From assembly GCF_007923355.1 (NCBI RefSeq), contig NZ_VOGO01000004.1, positions 1 through 64,000 of the forward strand: a stretch of DNA of 64,000 bases, in the 5' to 3' direction. The notes under the pieces are model-generated. The model did not search any database. It was given only the letters and a program-made list of their open reading frames with translations, and was not told the origin of the DNA. Made by a program: the position numbers and the translations under genes. This stretch comes from Falsiphaeobacter marinintestinus. GTDB taxonomy: Bacteria > Pseudomonadota > Alphaproteobacteria > Rhodobacterales > Rhodobacteraceae. Of this stretch, positions 55,360 to 63,268 are shown piece by piece (positions within the stretch are counted from its first letter, which is position 1; every line of letters starts with the position of its first letter).

Positions 55360-56433
55360 ATGACCCGCCTGATACTTTGCCTGATTGCCGCGCTGGCCGC
55401 CGCGCCTGCCGTGGCGCAGGTCAAGGATGAGTACAACGAAGAACTGGGCTTGCCCTATTGGGCACCGGGCCGGGGCCAGGTTGATCACGATGCGCTGCGC
55501 CGCAGATCTTTGGTGGTTCTGGAAACCCAGTATTCCGCCTTTTCACAAGCCACGGCCGATCTGACCGATGCGGCCGTGGCCTATTGCGATCAGGGCGCCC
55601 CGCGCGCCGCAGTCGAACAGGCCTTTCGCGACACTTGGCTTAGCTGGGCACCGCTGGACAGTTACCAATTCGGGCCGGTTGAACTCAACGGCGCGGCGCT
55701 GGCCGTGAATTTCTGGCCTGACAAGAAGAACTTTGTCGGGCGGGCCTTGCGTGACCTCCTGGCCCAGCCGGAGAATGCTCAACGCGACCCTGCGGTGATT
55801 GCCGCAGGGTCTGCCGCCGCTCAGGGCCTGCCGGCGATTGAACTGTTGCTCTATACTGACGCGCCGGAATGCCCTGCGATCATCGGCATCTCGGGCTTTC
55901 TGAACGACATGGCCGGCACGGTGTATCACGACTGGTTCGATGACGGCGGGTGGGCCGATCTGGCGCGCGCTGCAGGGCCCGACAACCCGGTTTACCTGTC
56001 CCCGCAAGAATTCACCAAAACGCTTTATACCGCGCTTGATTTTGGGCTGATCCGGGTGGCGGATCAACGGTTGGGTCGGCCACTGGGTACCTATGAACGC
56101 AGCTTTCCGACCCGCGCCGAAGGCTGGCGATCTGGCCTGACCGCCGAGATTATCGACGCGCAGCTTGCCGGGATCGCAGTCATGATCCGCGACGGGTTTG
56201 CCGGGGACATCCGCGAACCTGACCGGGCCTGGGTGCTGCGTCTGATCGAACAAACTCGCGCCCGTATCGACAAGATCGGCATGCCGATCCCCGAGGCCGT
56301 GAAAGACCCGCAAACCCGTATCCGGGTCGAAGCGGTGCGCAGCAAGGTTGACCAGATCCGGCACGCGCTGGCCGAGGATGTCGGCCCGGGCCTTGGCGTC
56401 GATACCGGATTCAGCCCCGCAGATGGCGACTGA
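55360..56433 (+). CDS. Imelysin-like protein lacking the conserved His
   Basis: The product has 357 residues with a signal peptide of about 19 residues (ending AVAQ). The ATG is two bases after the di-heme gene stop. The fold is imelysin-like (WLSWAPLDSYQFGPV, NFWPDKKN), but the GxHxxE motif reads G-L-P-A-I-E-L, so the His is replaced. This second type of imelysin often accompanies a motif-bearing one in the same operon. It may bind rather than process its partner. It overlaps the DUF1513 gene. Confidence 0.85.
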   Translation: MTRLILCLIAALAAAPAVAQVKDEYNEELGLPYWAPGRGQVDHDALRRRSLVVLETQYSAFSQATADLTDAAVAYCDQGAPRAAVEQAFRDTWLSWAPLDSYQFGPVELNGAALAVNFWPDKKNFVGRALRDLLAQPENAQRDPAVIAAGSAAAQGLPAIELLLYTDAPECPAIIGISGFLNDMAGTVYHDWFDDGGWADLARAAGPDNPVYLSPQEFTKTLYTALDFGLIRVADQRLGRPLGTYERSFPTRAEGWRSGLTAEIIDAQLAGIAVMIRDGFAGDIREPDRAWVLRLIEQTRARIDKIGMPIPEAVKDPQTRIRVEAVRSKVDQIRHALAEDVGPGLGVDTGFSPADGD

Positions 56434-57499
56434 TATGCAGCGCCGCAGCTTTCTGACCAGTATCGCGGCTGGGCTTTTGGTACAGCCCTCATGGGCTGAC
56501 ACCGGTGGCCCCCGCCTGCTGACCGCCGCCATCGACGAGCGAAACCGATCCTGGCTGATCGGGTTGTCCGGCGACGGGCAAGAGGTGTTTCGCCGCCCGA
56601 TCCCGTCACGCGGCCACGCCGCTGCGGCGCACCCGCATCGTCCCGTCGCCGTGGCCTTTGCGCGCCGTCCCGGCCAGTTCGCCGTGATCCTCGACTGCGC
56701 TTCGGGGCAGGAACTTGGGCGTTTGACCTTGCCCGAGGGGCGTCATTTCTATGGCCATGGCGCATTCACGGCAGATGGCCAGCACCTGCTGACCACCGAA
56801 AACGCCTATGACACCGGCGATGGCCGGATTGGCATCTGGGATGTTGCCGATGGCTATGAACGTATCGCAGAGGTCCCGTCAGGCGGCATTGGTCCGCATG
56901 AGATCATCCGCCTGCCCGATGGCAGTTTCGCCGTCGCCAATGGCGGCATCCAGACCCATCCGGGTTATGGCCGGGCCAAGCTGAACCTGCCTGACATGCG
57001 CCCAAATCTGGCTTATCTGGCGGCGGATGGAACCCTGCTGGACATGGTAGAGCCCCCGGCAGCGTTGCGCCAGAATTCGATCCGCCACATTGATTGCGAT
57101 GCCACGGGCCGCATTGTCGCTGCGATGCAATGGCAGGGTCATCCGCTTGACCCCGTTCCGCTGGCGGCGCTGCACCGACGGGGTGACCCGTTGCAGTATC
57201 TGGACCACCCTGAAACCGTGCGCCTGAAACAATACGCAGGCTCGGTCGCGATGACCCGCGATGGCACCGAGATCCTTGTGACCGGTCCCAAGGGCGATCA
57301 CCTGATCCGGTTCGATGGTGTGGATGGCAGCCCCAGATCCGGTCAGAAGTTGCCCCTTGCCAGCGGTGTCGCGGCCTTTGGTGACGCGTTTGCCGTGACC
57401 TTCAAGGGGGGTATCGCGCTGGCCGAGGGACCCGACCTGCACCGCGTCGCGACGCCCGGCGCGCTGGTCTGGGACAACCACCTTGTTTCAGTGTCCTGA
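56423..57499 (+). CDS. DUF1513 protein, periplasmic beta-propeller
   Basis: The product is 358 residues if it starts at the ATG at 56423, or 354 from the ATG at 56435; both are in frame. A short signal begins MQRRSFLTSIAAGLLVQ with RR near the start, so export may be by Tat. The rest shows propeller-like repeats (GHGAFTADGQHLLTTENAYD, RIGIWDVADGYERI, IGPHEIIRLPDGSFAVANGG). DUF1513 genes are regular partners of imelysin and di-heme genes; the function is unknown. It overlaps the imelysin-like gene and ends 12 bases before the convergent caspase-like gene. Confidence 0.85.
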   Translation: MATDMQRRSFLTSIAAGLLVQPSWADTGGPRLLTAAIDERNRSWLIGLSGDGQEVFRRPIPSRGHAAAAHPHRPVAVAFARRPGQFAVILDCASGQELGRLTLPEGRHFYGHGAFTADGQHLLTTENAYDTGDGRIGIWDVADGYERIAEVPSGGIGPHEIIRLPDGSFAVANGGIQTHPGYGRAKLNLPDMRPNLAYLAADGTLLDMVEPPAALRQNSIRHIDCDATGRIVAAMQWQGHPLDPVPLAALHRRGDPLQYLDHPETVRLKQYAGSVAMTRDGTEILVTGPKGDHLIRFDGVDGSPRSGQKLPLASGVAAFGDAFAVTFKGGIALAEGPDLHRVATPGALVWDNHLVSVS

Positions 57500-57511
57500 C
57501 CCGAAGCGCAG

Positions 57512-60500
57512 TTAGTTGAAGACCCCCGGCACCAGCGTGAAATCGCTGAACTCGACCGCAATCGGGTTGCTGCCCCAACTGCTCACGCCCAAACCAATGC
57601 GCCGGAAATCATCCTTCACGGTCGCCTCCATCGTGCCCAGCCGGGTCCACTGACGGGTGTCCGGATCGAAATACGAGAACTTGTAAAGCCAGCCGGATTT
57701 CGAGATCTGCAGAACCCCGGCATCGCCACCGGTGTCCAGCTGGAACGTTCCGGAATTGCCTTCGTCGCCCGCGATCTCGTTCGCCGAGGCTGTGCAATCG
57801 TCCGAATACGCTCCGGCCACGCGTAGCCCCTTGGTACCGCCCGGTCCAAAACTGATCTGTCGGACGGCGCCGTGTTCGGCGCCGTTCCACAACACCAGCC
57901 CGGCCGAGGTTTCGCCCGCACGCTCGGGGATCTGATACCGCACCTGCGCCACCCAACTGTCACGCGGCGGCACTGGCACGGTCAGCATCGGGGCGGTATT
58001 GCGGTCGCAGTTCCAGACGCCCGAATGCCCGCCCGTGGTTTCCATCCTGATCCGGTTGCCGCGGATCTCGTGCACCGAATTCCCGTTGGGATCGCTCCAT
58101 TCGAAATCGCTGAAAGCGTCATCCTGAAAGGTCTTCGGTTCGCCGTTTTTCAGGGTGGCGAAATAGGACGGAACCCACTGGTCTGGCTCGGTTTGGTCCG
58201 CGATCAGGCGAAAGTTCTCGAACACCGCGTTCAGTGGCTCGGACCCCCAGGTCTTGCCCACCAGTCCGATCTTGCGAAAATCGTCGCGCGCGGTTGCAAG
58301 GGTCGATCCGACCAGCTCCCAGTTCCGCCGCTCAGGTGCTTTGAAATAGAACGACACAAGGTCGCCGTCGCGCGCAATCCGCAGCCGCCCTTTGCCCCGG
58401 CTGTAATCGATCTTGAACGATCCGGTGCTGCCCTGCTGATTGCGCAGATCGTTTGAACCCGACGTGCAGTCCACCGCATTTGACCCGGAGACCTGAAGGG
58501 CAGTTGTCCCCGTCGGGCCAAAATACAAAGCCCGGACCGGTGCGTCTTCGAATTCATCGTTCCACAGAACAAGCCCGGTTAAGGAACTCCCGATCCGGGC
58601 GGGCAAATCAAAATCCACCTCGGCGGCCCAGCGGTCGCCTTCGGGCACATCTACCGACAGGATTGGCGCACCGCCGCGATCACAATTCCAGATGTCACGC
58701 CCGCCGCTCGATTTGATTCTGATCCGGTCGCCTTCGATCTCATGCAGGGAATCGCCGTTCGGATCACTCCATTCGAAATCTTCGAAATCCGCGCCACTGA
58801 AAGACGCGACACCCTGTTGAGCAAGCCGGTCAAAATAGGCCGGTTTCCAGGGGGCTTCGGCGGTATGGCCGGGAACGATCCGCAGATCCGAAAACGACGC
58901 GACCAGCGGTTCGTTGCCCCATGTTTTGGCCATCAGCCCGACATGCATCAGCCCGTCCTTGCCTTCGGTCATCATCGATCCGACTTCGCGCCAGTTGTGC
59001 ATGAAAGGCGATTTGAAATGAAAGGTCAGCCGGTCGCCTCGCTTTGAGATCCGCAACCAGCCGCGCCCGCCCGCATATTCCAGGCCAAACCGTCCCCGGC
59101 TTCCGGCCTGTCCAGAGATATCGCCTGCGCCAGCGGTACAGTCGGCGCGATAAGATCCTGCCGCTTCCAGTTTCCGGGTTCCGCTTGGTCCGAAATACAG
59201 CGCCCGCGTCGGTGCGCCCGAGTCAGTGCCGTTCCAGACCACAAGCCCGGTATGACTGGACCCGATACGCGCTGGCAGCTGGAACCAGGTCTGGACAGAC
59301 CAGCTGTCGGTCTGAGGCACAGGCACCGACAGGATCGGGGCCAGACCACGGTCGCAATTCCACATGTTGTGGTTGGCCGGGGCGCGCAGATGCACCCAAT
59401 TGCCATCTATCTTGTACTGGCTGTCACCCTGCGGGTCCGAAAACTGCCAGGCCTCGGGTGCAACGGTGTATCCTTGCGGCCCCATATCGGCAAACACTGC
59501 CTTGTCTGCCTTTGACATGGTGTCGACGGGCTGGCCAAACCCGATGGACCCTTCGCGCAATTGCCGCAGTTCGCTCAGTTGGAAAACATCTGCCAGCCCA
59601 CCCGTGACATTGGGCAACCACGAGGTATCTGCCGTGTCTTCGACTGTTGTCAGGTTGATCCCACCCTGCAGACGTTTCGCCGGTTCGGCCGGTTCGGGGT
59701 CTTGGGCAGTCTCGACCGGGGCTGGCGTCGCGTCTTCAGGGGCGACCTCGGCTTCTGCCGGGGCTTCGGTGGCGCCATATGCCTGCGCCCCGGCGCTGGC
59801 GGCAACTGCCGCCTCGGCTGCAATCCGGGCCTCAAGTTCTTCGACCCGCGCCGCCGCCGGATCGGCAAACTTTCCTTCAGGGTACTGATCCAGATACGTC
59901 CGGACGACCACCGGATCTTCGCTGGTCACGACCGAGGTCCACAGGACCATTTCGGCCATCAGGCTTTCGATATCCACCGCTGCGGTCTGACCTGCAACAG
60001 CCGCCTTGCTGCCGCCAACTGCCGAGCGTCCGGGCAAGACAAACACGAAATCGCCCCGTGCAAAATCGGGGTCGCGCAGCTTGCCATAGCGCGGGGTCTG
60101 GCTTTGCTCGGTATAATTGGTGACCTCATCGGCCATGAACAGCCCGACTTCTGATGCGGTCAGGTATCCGTCCCCATTGGCATCCGCCGTTGTTTCGCCC
60201 CGCAGCGCACTCAGGAACAGCTTGCGGAACGTCCCATCATCGCTGACCGTTTGCCCCGCATCGCCCGAGGTCAGGAACTGCCGCGTCGGCATGGTCGTGG
60301 CCCGCGTGACAGCGGGCGGTGCGGCACCTGCGCGGGTTGTAAAGATCGTGCCGGAAAAGCAGGAATCAAAGATCGCCAGCACGTGCTTGGCCTTCACCAG
60401 CCGCATGTAGCTGCCGAAATTGCGCATATGCAGCGCCAGCAAGGCAAATTCCGGCGCCGACGGGGCAGGGGCATCCACTGGCACCAGAAAGCCTTCGTCA

Positions 60501-60895
60501 TCGACCGAATGCCCGTGCCCGGCGAACCAGAACAACAGGCGGGCGTCGGGGTCTTTGCCCTGAATGACAAAGAACTCCTGCAAGGTGGTGCGCAGTTCCA
60601 CACTGTCGAGGTTGGTTTTCAGTGTGACGTCGAACCCCTGTTCGCCCAGCAACCCGGCAATCTCTTCGGCATCGGCCACGGCGTTGGACAAGCGTGGCCA
60701 GCCGTTGTCATAGGCGTCGTTGCCAATCACCAAGGCATAGCTGTTGCGATACAGCTCGACCCGTTCGGACACCGGAGCATTGGGGTCGGCGGCCGAGCGT
60801 AGATCCAGCATCACGCCGCGATCCTGAGCAATGGCAGGCGCGTGCGATACAGCGGCAATCACCGCGACCATCAAGGCGACAAGACTCCAGCGCAT
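57512..60895 (-). CDS. Secreted caspase-like (peptidase C14) protein with EF-hand-like loop and triple repeat
   Basis: The product has 1127 residues from the ATG at 60895, which has GGGAGG four bases upstream. A signal peptide (residues 1-24, ending PAIAQ) sends it to the periplasm or outside. Residues 35-290 are a caspase-fold protease. H127 in FAGHGHS and C179 in DSCFSG form the catalytic dyad. D238-E249 (DANGDGYLTASE) is a canonical EF-hand calcium loop inside the domain. After an Ala/Glu-rich linker come three tandem copies of a ~200-residue domain, at about 475-680, 700-905 and 925-1127. Each has an FSDPxGDS-like opening, a WNCDRGxAPILSVxVP motif, a paired Cys (DCT) and a FYFK/FHFK strand. 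I do not recognise the repeat; it may be a jelly-roll ligand binder. It is convergent with DUF1513. Confidence 0.8.
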   Translation of the reverse strand: MRWSLVALMVAVIAAVSHAPAIAQDRGVMLDLRSAADPNAPVSERVELYRNSYALVIGNDAYDNGWPRLSNAVADAEEIAGLLGEQGFDVTLKTNLDSVELRTTLQEFFVIQGKDPDARLLFWFAGHGHSVDDEGFLVPVDAPAPSAPEFALLALHMRNFGSYMRLVKAKHVLAIFDSCFSGTIFTTRAGAAPPAVTRATTMPTRQFLTSGDAGQTVSDDGTFRKLFLSALRGETTADANGDGYLTASEVGLFMADEVTNYTEQSQTPRYGKLRDPDFARGDFVFVLPGRSAVGGSKAAVAGQTAAVDIESLMAEMVLWTSVVTSEDPVVVRTYLDQYPEGKFADPAAARVEELEARIAAEAAVAASAGAQAYGATEAPAEAEVAPEDATPAPVETAQDPEPAEPAKRLQGGINLTTVEDTADTSWLPNVTGGLADVFQLSELRQLREGSIGFGQPVDTMSKADKAVFADMGPQGYTVAPEAWQFSDPQGDSQYKIDGNWVHLRAPANHNMWNCDRGLAPILSVPVPQTDSWSVQTWFQLPARIGSSHTGLVVWNGTDSGAPTRALYFGPSGTRKLEAAGSYRADCTAGAGDISGQAGSRGRFGLEYAGGRGWLRISKRGDRLTFHFKSPFMHNWREVGSMMTEGKDGLMHVGLMAKTWGNEPLVASFSDLRIVPGHTAEAPWKPAYFDRLAQQGVASFSGADFEDFEWSDPNGDSLHEIEGDRIRIKSSGGRDIWNCDRGGAPILSVDVPEGDRWAAEVDFDLPARIGSSLTGLVLWNDEFEDAPVRALYFGPTGTTALQVSGSNAVDCTSGSNDLRNQQGSTGSFKIDYSRGKGRLRIARDGDLVSFYFKAPERRNWELVGSTLATARDDFRKIGLVGKTWGSEPLNAVFENFRLIADQTEPDQWVPSYFATLKNGEPKTFQDDAFSDFEWSDPNGNSVHEIRGNRIRMETTGGHSGVWNCDRNTAPMLTVPVPPRDSWVAQVRYQIPERAGETSAGLVLWNGAEHGAVRQISFGPGGTKGLRVAGAYSDDCTASANEIAGDEGNSGTFQLDTGGDAGVLQISKSGWLYKFSYFDPDTRQWTRLGTMEATVKDDFRRIGLGVSSWGSNPIAVEFSDFTLVPGVFN

Positions 60896-61042
60896 CACAC
60901 CTCCCAAACACGAGGCAGCGCAGTCCAAACATATGTTTAATATGCGTATTTGGCTTGCGCCGACCGTGTGAAATTCGGTTTACATGCTAGCATCCGAATT
61001 TGATTTATCCACCCCCTGAGTGACTGTCGGGTGATGAATGGG

Positions 61043-61798
61043 TCAGGTAAACGTCCGCTGAATGTTCGCAGCGGTTTCACGCAGCGCGATTTCGATGGTC
61101 TCTTTCACCTCATCAAATCGCGTTGATGGAACAGGAACGGAAATTGCGTGCAGCGCCCCGGCCCAGTCCCGAAACGCAAATCCGATCGCCGAAATGCCGG
61201 ATGAATGTTCATCCAGATCATAGGCCAGACCGTCGTCACGGATCTCGGCAAGCCCGGCCAGATAGCCCTTAAGGTCACCCTTGATCCCATTACGCTGCCA
61301 TTCGTTGTCGATCAGCTTGATCGCCTCACCTTCGGGCATCTCAGCCAGACAGGCCTTGCCATTTGCCGTCGTGGTCAGGGGGAACACCTCGCCTACCTTG
61401 GACACAGTGGTCAGCCGATGGGTGCCGGGCACCTGATCCAGAAACGCCATCCCGACGCCACGCACCACCGCAAGGTCAGCGGTTTCGCCGGTCTTCTGGG
61501 TCAGCTCTGTCAAAAGCAGCCGACAGTGTTCGACGATGTTGTACTGCGTCGCGCTGGCCAACGCGGTCAGTTCGGGACCCAGGATCAGTCCACGGCCCTG
61601 CGGCGCGCTGATCACCAGGTTTTCGGCCATCAGCGCACTTGTGATTCTCTGTACCGTAGAACGGGGCAGGCCGACCTTTGCAGCGATCTGGCCCAGACTC
61701 ATCCCGGTTTGTGTTTCTTTCAGAACGCGCAGGACAGCAGCGGCCCGCGTGATGACCTGAATCCCGGATCGTGAGTTTTTATCCTCTGTTTCAATCAT
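61043..61798 (-). CDS. IclR-family transcriptional regulator
   Basis: The product has 251 residues. The ATG at 61798 was preferred to a TTG 18 bases upstream. The N-terminal winged helix-turn-helix (SLGQIAAKVGLPRSTVQRIT) and the C-terminal IclR effector domain (VVRGVGMAFLDQVPGTHRL, ANGKACLAEMPEGEAI) are clear. It diverges from the cyclase-cupin-SDR genes. Two similar palindromic sites lie between them. It probably represses or activates that pathway on binding a small acid or related effector. Confidence 0.9.
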   Translation of the reverse strand: MIETEDKNSRSGIQVITRAAAVLRVLKETQTGMSLGQIAAKVGLPRSTVQRITSALMAENLVISAPQGRGLILGPELTALASATQYNIVEHCRLLLTELTQKTGETADLAVVRGVGMAFLDQVPGTHRLTTVSKVGEVFPLTTTANGKACLAEMPEGEAIKLIDNEWQRNGIKGDLKGYLAGLAEIRDDGLAYDLDEHSSGISAIGFAFRDWAGALHAISVPVPSTRFDEVKETIEIALRETAANIQRTFT

Positions 61799-61861
61799 AT
61801 GTCTGTTCTTATCCAACGATCTTCGGCTGATTTATGTGATTTTTCAAAAATTAAGTTGTAT

Positions 61862-61919
61862 CGCATTGCGGTGCAAGTCAACCGTATTGTGATTTTTTAC
61901 TTGACCGCATCGCGGTGCG
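61862..61919. promoter_or_regulatory. Tandem IclR operator-like sites
   Basis: Two related sites sit in the divergent promoter: CGCATTGCGGTGCA at 61862-61875 and CGCATCGCGGTGCG at 61906-61919. Twelve of 14 bases agree. The second is palindromic at 12 of 14 positions. Their starts are 44 bp apart, about four helical turns, so two dimers would bind the same face. This is the arrangement expected of an autoregulated IclR pair. Confidence 0.65.
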
Positions 61920-62011
61920 TTTGCATCAATATGCAAGACAGGTGGGAGGAACCATCCTGACATTTCAGATCAACAAACGCCGCAGGTCGGCGAACAGAGG
62001 AGTTGTGCCCG

Positions 62012-62848
62012 ATGGTCGAAATCCGCGGCATTGAGTTCCAATCAAACACAGACAATGACATGGGGCTGGAGTTCTACAACCTCAGCCACCGCTTCGGGTT
62101 CCAGTGCCCGAACTGGCCCTATTTCGAAGACGTCAAGATTGACAGAAAGCACTATATGGCCAAGTCCGGCGTGCTGAGCCAGACGATCACAACGTCGATG
62201 CATGTCACCACCCACATCGATGCGCCCGCGCATGTGGTGCAGGGTACCCCGTTCATCGACGAAGTCCCGCTGCCACATTTCTTCGGCACCGGCATCGTCG
62301 TTTCGATCCCAAAGGAAAAGTGGGAGCCGATTACAGCAGAAGATCTGGAAAAGGCCTGCGGTCACGTGATCCGCAAGGGCGATGTTCTGATCATCAACAC
62401 CGGCTGGCACAAGCAGTATGAAGACGGCGATTATTTTGCCTATTGCCCCGGTCTGGTGAAATCGGCTGGCGAATGGATGGTCGAAAAGGGCATCAAGGTT
62501 GTCGGTCACGACACGCAAGCCAACGACCACCCGCTGGCCACGGCCATCGGCCCGCAGCGCAATGGCCCGATCATGCCGCATCTTGAGCAGGAATACCTTG
62601 AATGGTCCGGCGGTCGCGACTGGAAAGACGACTTCCCCGAGTGGGAGCCCGTCCACAACGTACTGTTCAAGAACGGGATCCTTGGCATTGAAAACGTCGG
62701 CGGCGATTTGGATGCCGTGACCGGCAAGCGCTGCACCTTTGCCTTTTTCCCATGGAACTGGGACCGCGGCGATGGCTGCGTCATCCGACTCGTCGCGATG
62801 ATCGACAAGGGCCAGAAGTACCGCATCGAAGCTGGCGAAGAATTCTGA
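62012..62848 (+). CDS. Cyclase-family metal-dependent hydrolase
   Basis: The product has 278 residues from the ATG at 62012, with GAGGAG 8 bases upstream. The family motif HxGTHxDxPxH appears as HVTTHIDAPAH, so the usual Gly is Val. A later His (GHDTQANDHPLA) is likely catalytic. The family includes arylformamidase (kynurenine formamidase), isatin hydrolase and other amide or ester hydrolases that use Zn or Mn. The substrate here is unknown. It is the first gene of an IclR-controlled set with a cupin and an SDR oxidoreductase; a terminator-like hairpin separates it from the cupin. Confidence 0.8.
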   Translation: MVEIRGIEFQSNTDNDMGLEFYNLSHRFGFQCPNWPYFEDVKIDRKHYMAKSGVLSQTITTSMHVTTHIDAPAHVVQGTPFIDEVPLPHFFGTGIVVSIPKEKWEPITAEDLEKACGHVIRKGDVLIINTGWHKQYEDGDYFAYCPGLVKSAGEWMVEKGIKVVGHDTQANDHPLATAIGPQRNGPIMPHLEQEYLEWSGGRDWKDDFPEWEPVHNVLFKNGILGIENVGGDLDAVTGKRCTFAFFPWNWDRGDGCVIRLVAMIDKGQKYRIEAGEEF

Positions 62849-62861
62849 ACACTCCCCGACT

Positions 62862-62890
62862 GGCTGCCGGGGGTTCCGGCAGCCTCTTTT
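62862..62890 (+). terminator. Terminator or attenuator between cyclase and cupin genes
   Basis: GGCTGCCGG and CCGGCAGCC form a perfect 9-bp stem with loop GGGTT, followed directly by TCTTTT. It lies 14 bases after the cyclase stop and before the cupin ribosome site. It should stop part of the transcripts, giving more hydrolase than cupin and SDR unless the latter have their own promoter. Confidence 0.8.
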
Positions 62891-62909
62891 CGAAACTTGG
62901 GAGGACACA

Positions 62910-63263
62910 ATGCACGTTAAACGTTTTTCTGATGCGCAACCCTATGAAGCGCCGAACCATTTCGACTGCCACGGGCTGCGCTTGCAGGGCTTCGAAGATG
63001 GTGGCCCCGAAAACCAGTGGGTCGGATTCTCGCAATTTCTGCCGGGGGGCGGGGCCGGGCCCGACGCGACCCCGTTTGAAAAGGTCTATGTCGTGCTTGA
63101 GGGCGAAATGACCGTCACCGTTGATGGTCAGGACACCGTGCTGGGCCCGATGGACAGTTGCACAATCCCGCCGGATGAAATCCGCAAGATCGAAAACCGC
63201 TCCAACCATATCTGCAAAATGCTTGTCGTGATCCCGTATCCCGGCGGCCAAAGACCGGAGTAA
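62910..63263 (+). CDS. Cupin-domain protein
   Basis: The product has 117 residues, preceded by GGGAGGA. It is a single cupin barrel: PGGGAGPDATPFEKVYVVLE resembles the first cupin motif and GPMDSCTIPPDEIRKIENRS the second. The metal His pattern is weakened. It may be an isomerase, a decarboxylase-like enzyme or a binding protein of the same pathway. It lies 5 bases before the SDR gene. Confidence 0.8.
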   Translation: MHVKRFSDAQPYEAPNHFDCHGLRLQGFEDGGPENQWVGFSQFLPGGGAGPDATPFEKVYVVLEGEMTVTVDGQDTVLGPMDSCTIPPDEIRKIENRSNHICKMLVVIPYPGGQRPE

Positions 63264-63268
63264 GCGCC

